A stretch of DNA of 64,000 bases, taken from NCBI GenBank assembly GCA_963920665.1, contig OY987264.1, positions 24,904,906-24,968,905 on the forward strand. The letters run 5' to 3'. Below, piece by piece: positions 61,452 to 64,000 of the stretch (positions are counted from its first letter, which is position 1; the number at the start of each line of letters is the position of its first letter). This stretch comes from Straminergon stramineum (taxonomy: Eukaryota; Streptophyta; Bryopsida; Hypnales; Calliergonaceae). The position numbers were made by a program, and so were the translations under genes. Under the pieces are notes generated by a model, which was not told the origin of the DNA, ran no database searches, and saw nothing but the letters and a program-made list of their open reading frames with translations.

Positions 61452-62500
61452 TATTGCGAAACGAAACTAAAAAAATCGATGTGAGGTTGAGATAGATCGA
61501 GAACCCTAATTGGACTGTGAGATTGAATAACAAGAACTAATTAAACTACCCACTATTGCCCTGGCATCTTCCATTAGATCTAGTACTCATGCTCATTTTG
61601 CAGTTCTTCGCCACCATGTCATGCAATCTAGCTTTCACCCTGCAATGCCTTTCAACGCTGCAATTAACCTTTCTAGCTAGGAGCGCTTCCTCTCGATCTC
61701 TGTTACGCTTGGCTAAATGAACAAAACTCACAGACTGCTCTACCGTACTAGCTCCTGTCGAGAAGGTATCATACGTACACTTGATTCGCACCTCCGATCA
61801 CGTGTGTATTGTCCACCCAGTGAACATGCATACCAACTCAGTTGATAGTCAGGATATTTTCGGCAATCAATTGAGAGAGAGAGAGAGAGAAATCAATTGC
61901 CAAATTCGGCGGAGTACGTTATTAGGTAACGACAGCTCAAGGGTTAGCTAGCTCGACCAATTCTTCATTCAGCACACCATTCGCACAAGGAAAAACCCTC
62001 AGCCCGCGTCGTTGGTCTCCTATGCACCCAGACGACCAGTAAGATGCAGAGGAACTGGACGATGTAGATTATTTAACCTTCAGAAGCTAGCTAGCTCTCG
62101 GTTTCAAGTCCTATCTAGAGAAACAACCGTAAGCTGGTCACTTCTAGATCGAAGCTAGCCGGCCTCCCAGCAAGCTTGCTGTCAACGAGTGAGAGCGAGA
62201 ACTATATATTGCAAACCCCCCAAACCTGTACACATTCTCGCAACGTTCTAGCAGCACTAGCTGACTCGCTCTCAAGATCTTTTCAACCAACGACCCCAGT
62301 GAAAAGCTAGCTAGTTCGCCCGCGCTTCTCAATTTGTTCTAGCTAGTTTGATGACGAACAAGAGTGAGTTTGGGCAGGGGGGCTATGCACTTTTGGAAAT
62401 AAGCCTGTAATCCGAGCCACTGCGCTCCGGCATGAGCTAGCTCACAAGCCGGCCTTGATATTAAAGGACAGAAAACGAGCTCAATGGTGTCACGAGCTGG
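61452..62500 (-). promoter_or_regulatory. Upstream region of the SCARECROW-like gene
   Basis: Contains a (GA)n run at about 61873-61890, flanked on both sides by AATCAATTG. GA runs bind BBR/BPC factors in plants, so this is a plausible control site. A TATATA-like motif near 62200, read on the minus strand, could be a TATA box, which would give a leader of roughly 700 bases. GCTAGC words cluster through 61670-62440. All inferred from sequence only. Confidence 0.35.
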
Positions 62501-64000
62501 TCGGCGTGTTAGTAGGTCTCACGTCACGATGATCACGGGTGTCTGAGTAATAATAATTATAAGATTGTACTTGGAAACAGACTGATTCTGATTTGTGATT
62601 GTTGCACCAAATCTTTGCTCACCAGTTACTAGTAGGCTGTAACCTAGAACTTACTGCTTTAAGCCAGTTTTATTACCTCCTGAAGTGTGACAGTTGAAAT
62701 CCTACTCAGCAATCAGCTTTCTGCTTCGATTCATTTTTCTCTATGAGTTAGGCAGGCAGGTGGAATTGTTTGTATATATCTTTTCATTTAATATATATTC
62801 TTTTAATCGCATGGAACAGTATGCTAGACTGATAGGGCCCTAGCCTGACTTTGTATTCTATTGTATTGTGGCAAATCATATCCATGATCTAAACTGAACA
62901 GTAGGTTGTTGCCCCAGCTGCCCTTTTTTCACGTTGATAGAAGCACCTGGAGCTGCTTTAACCTTATTTTTCTTTTCTTCTTCTTATTTTATTAACGGAA
63001 ACGAAAGAAGTCCGATTTGTTGCGAAGGAAAAGATGCATCCTTCTCCTTCGGTGGTCGACCACCAACCAGAAGGGGAGTCTCCTTCTTTTGTGAATGATC
63101 TGTTTGTAACGTAACGCAATCGAAGAATGGTTTTTATTTGTCTCCGACCTAGACAGTTGGAAAAGCTCCGTTCCTGCAGGAAAACTTCGACATAAATTCG
63201 TACATGCTAGAGTTGAGGAAGCTTGACTGCTTCATGCTCCTGAAGGCTGGATCTGGCATGCATTTATTCCTCATTTTCTTAATTAGTTCAAAAGAAATTC
63301 TGCTGCTCAAGTGTTAATCATATCATCTCAAAATGAATTCGCTGTAAGCAAGAACAAATTGATTCAACAGCGAAGGATGATTTATGGTATTTAATTTTGA
63401 TTCCACTGGGATGATGTGCACTGGGATGATTGCAATATCTGTTGTGTCCCCCCTCCAAAATAAAACGTCTTGCATTCATTTTTTGACACCGAAGGAAACA
63501 CCTTCATTACTAATACAACAAATAGGATGAATATCAGAATTAGTTAGAAATTCTCATTGCAACTCCTGGTTTTCGCCAAGCTATGACATTCATTAGGTAG
63601 GACTTTCAAGACCAGACTGAGGCAACTTAGCTGAGTTATTAATTATGATTAGTACTGGAATAATTATGAATAACCTGAAATGAAAATCCAGCGGCCAGAT
63701 TTTTTTAATTACACACCACAAAGACATTGTCGTGGTCCGTGGCTAATAGATTTCATCATCATAAGTTAGGCCATGGAGGTAATAATAAGATTGGTGCCAA
63801 CTGCCACATAAGGTAGGAGGTCCATGAAGCGCTCATCTAAGAGCTGAAACCGGAATTTGTGGAGGTAAAACGTCTTGAAATATTTTTCAGTAAATTTTCC
63901 TTGAAAGAAAAATGGAATTGGCATCTAACCCAAGTTGTTTCATATTTTTTGGAGTTCTGTAGAATTAGTTCTGAGTTTTTGAAATTGAAATGGCAAAGGG
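62501..64000. other. Intergenic to the window end
   Basis: No ORF above the background and no recognised repeat structure. Confidence 0.35.

Overview
The window looks like nuclear DNA of a land plant, probably a non-seed plant such as a moss, other bryophyte or lycophyte. The reasons are a SCARECROW-type GRAS regulator, an LCAT4-like acyltransferase/phospholipase with 11 short introns (all GT..AG where checked), a bifunctional FolD gene, and a plant GT47 (exostosin-family) glycosyltransferase. These sit in long AT-rich stretches full of decayed DNA transposons. The species cannot be named from the sequence alone. The TE load (hAT, piggyBac-like, many small TTAA-flanked elements) is the most distinctive trait.

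Layout. 0-1.7 kb: last three exons of FolD (+). 2.59-2.82 kb: an intact hAT-type MITE with an 8-bp target duplication. 3.4-4.8 kb: a single-exon GT47 glycosyltransferase (-). 4.8-43.2 kb: a repeat-rich region of about 38 kb in which no intact host gene could be recognised. It holds a LINE remnant (6.0-6.5 kb), a decayed hAT transposase (7.4-10.6 kb, -), a decayed piggyBac transposase (27.4-29.3 kb, -) bracketed by inverted copies of one repeat, several tandem arrays, hairpin elements, and two families of non-coding elements bounded by TTAA with CCC(C/T)TAAA termini. 43.7-47.8 kb: the complete 12-exon LCAT4-like gene (-), predicted 574 aa. 47.8-55 kb: more AT-rich repeats, including another TTAA element and a near-palindromic foldback of about 0.8 kb. 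55-64 kb: apparently low-copy DNA around the SCARECROW-like gene (58.8-61.5 kb, -, 877 aa, intronless CDS).

The host genes do not form a pathway. They are folate one-carbon metabolism, wall or Golgi glycosylation, acyl-lipid turnover and a developmental regulator. The mobile elements do appear connected. PiggyBac transposases insert at TTAA, and the window carries both a dead piggyBac transposase and at least seven complete or partial non-coding elements with piggyBac-style ends, including two long copies placed head-to-tail that share one TTAA. That set is the best candidate here for something not yet described. No functional system of a new kind is evident.
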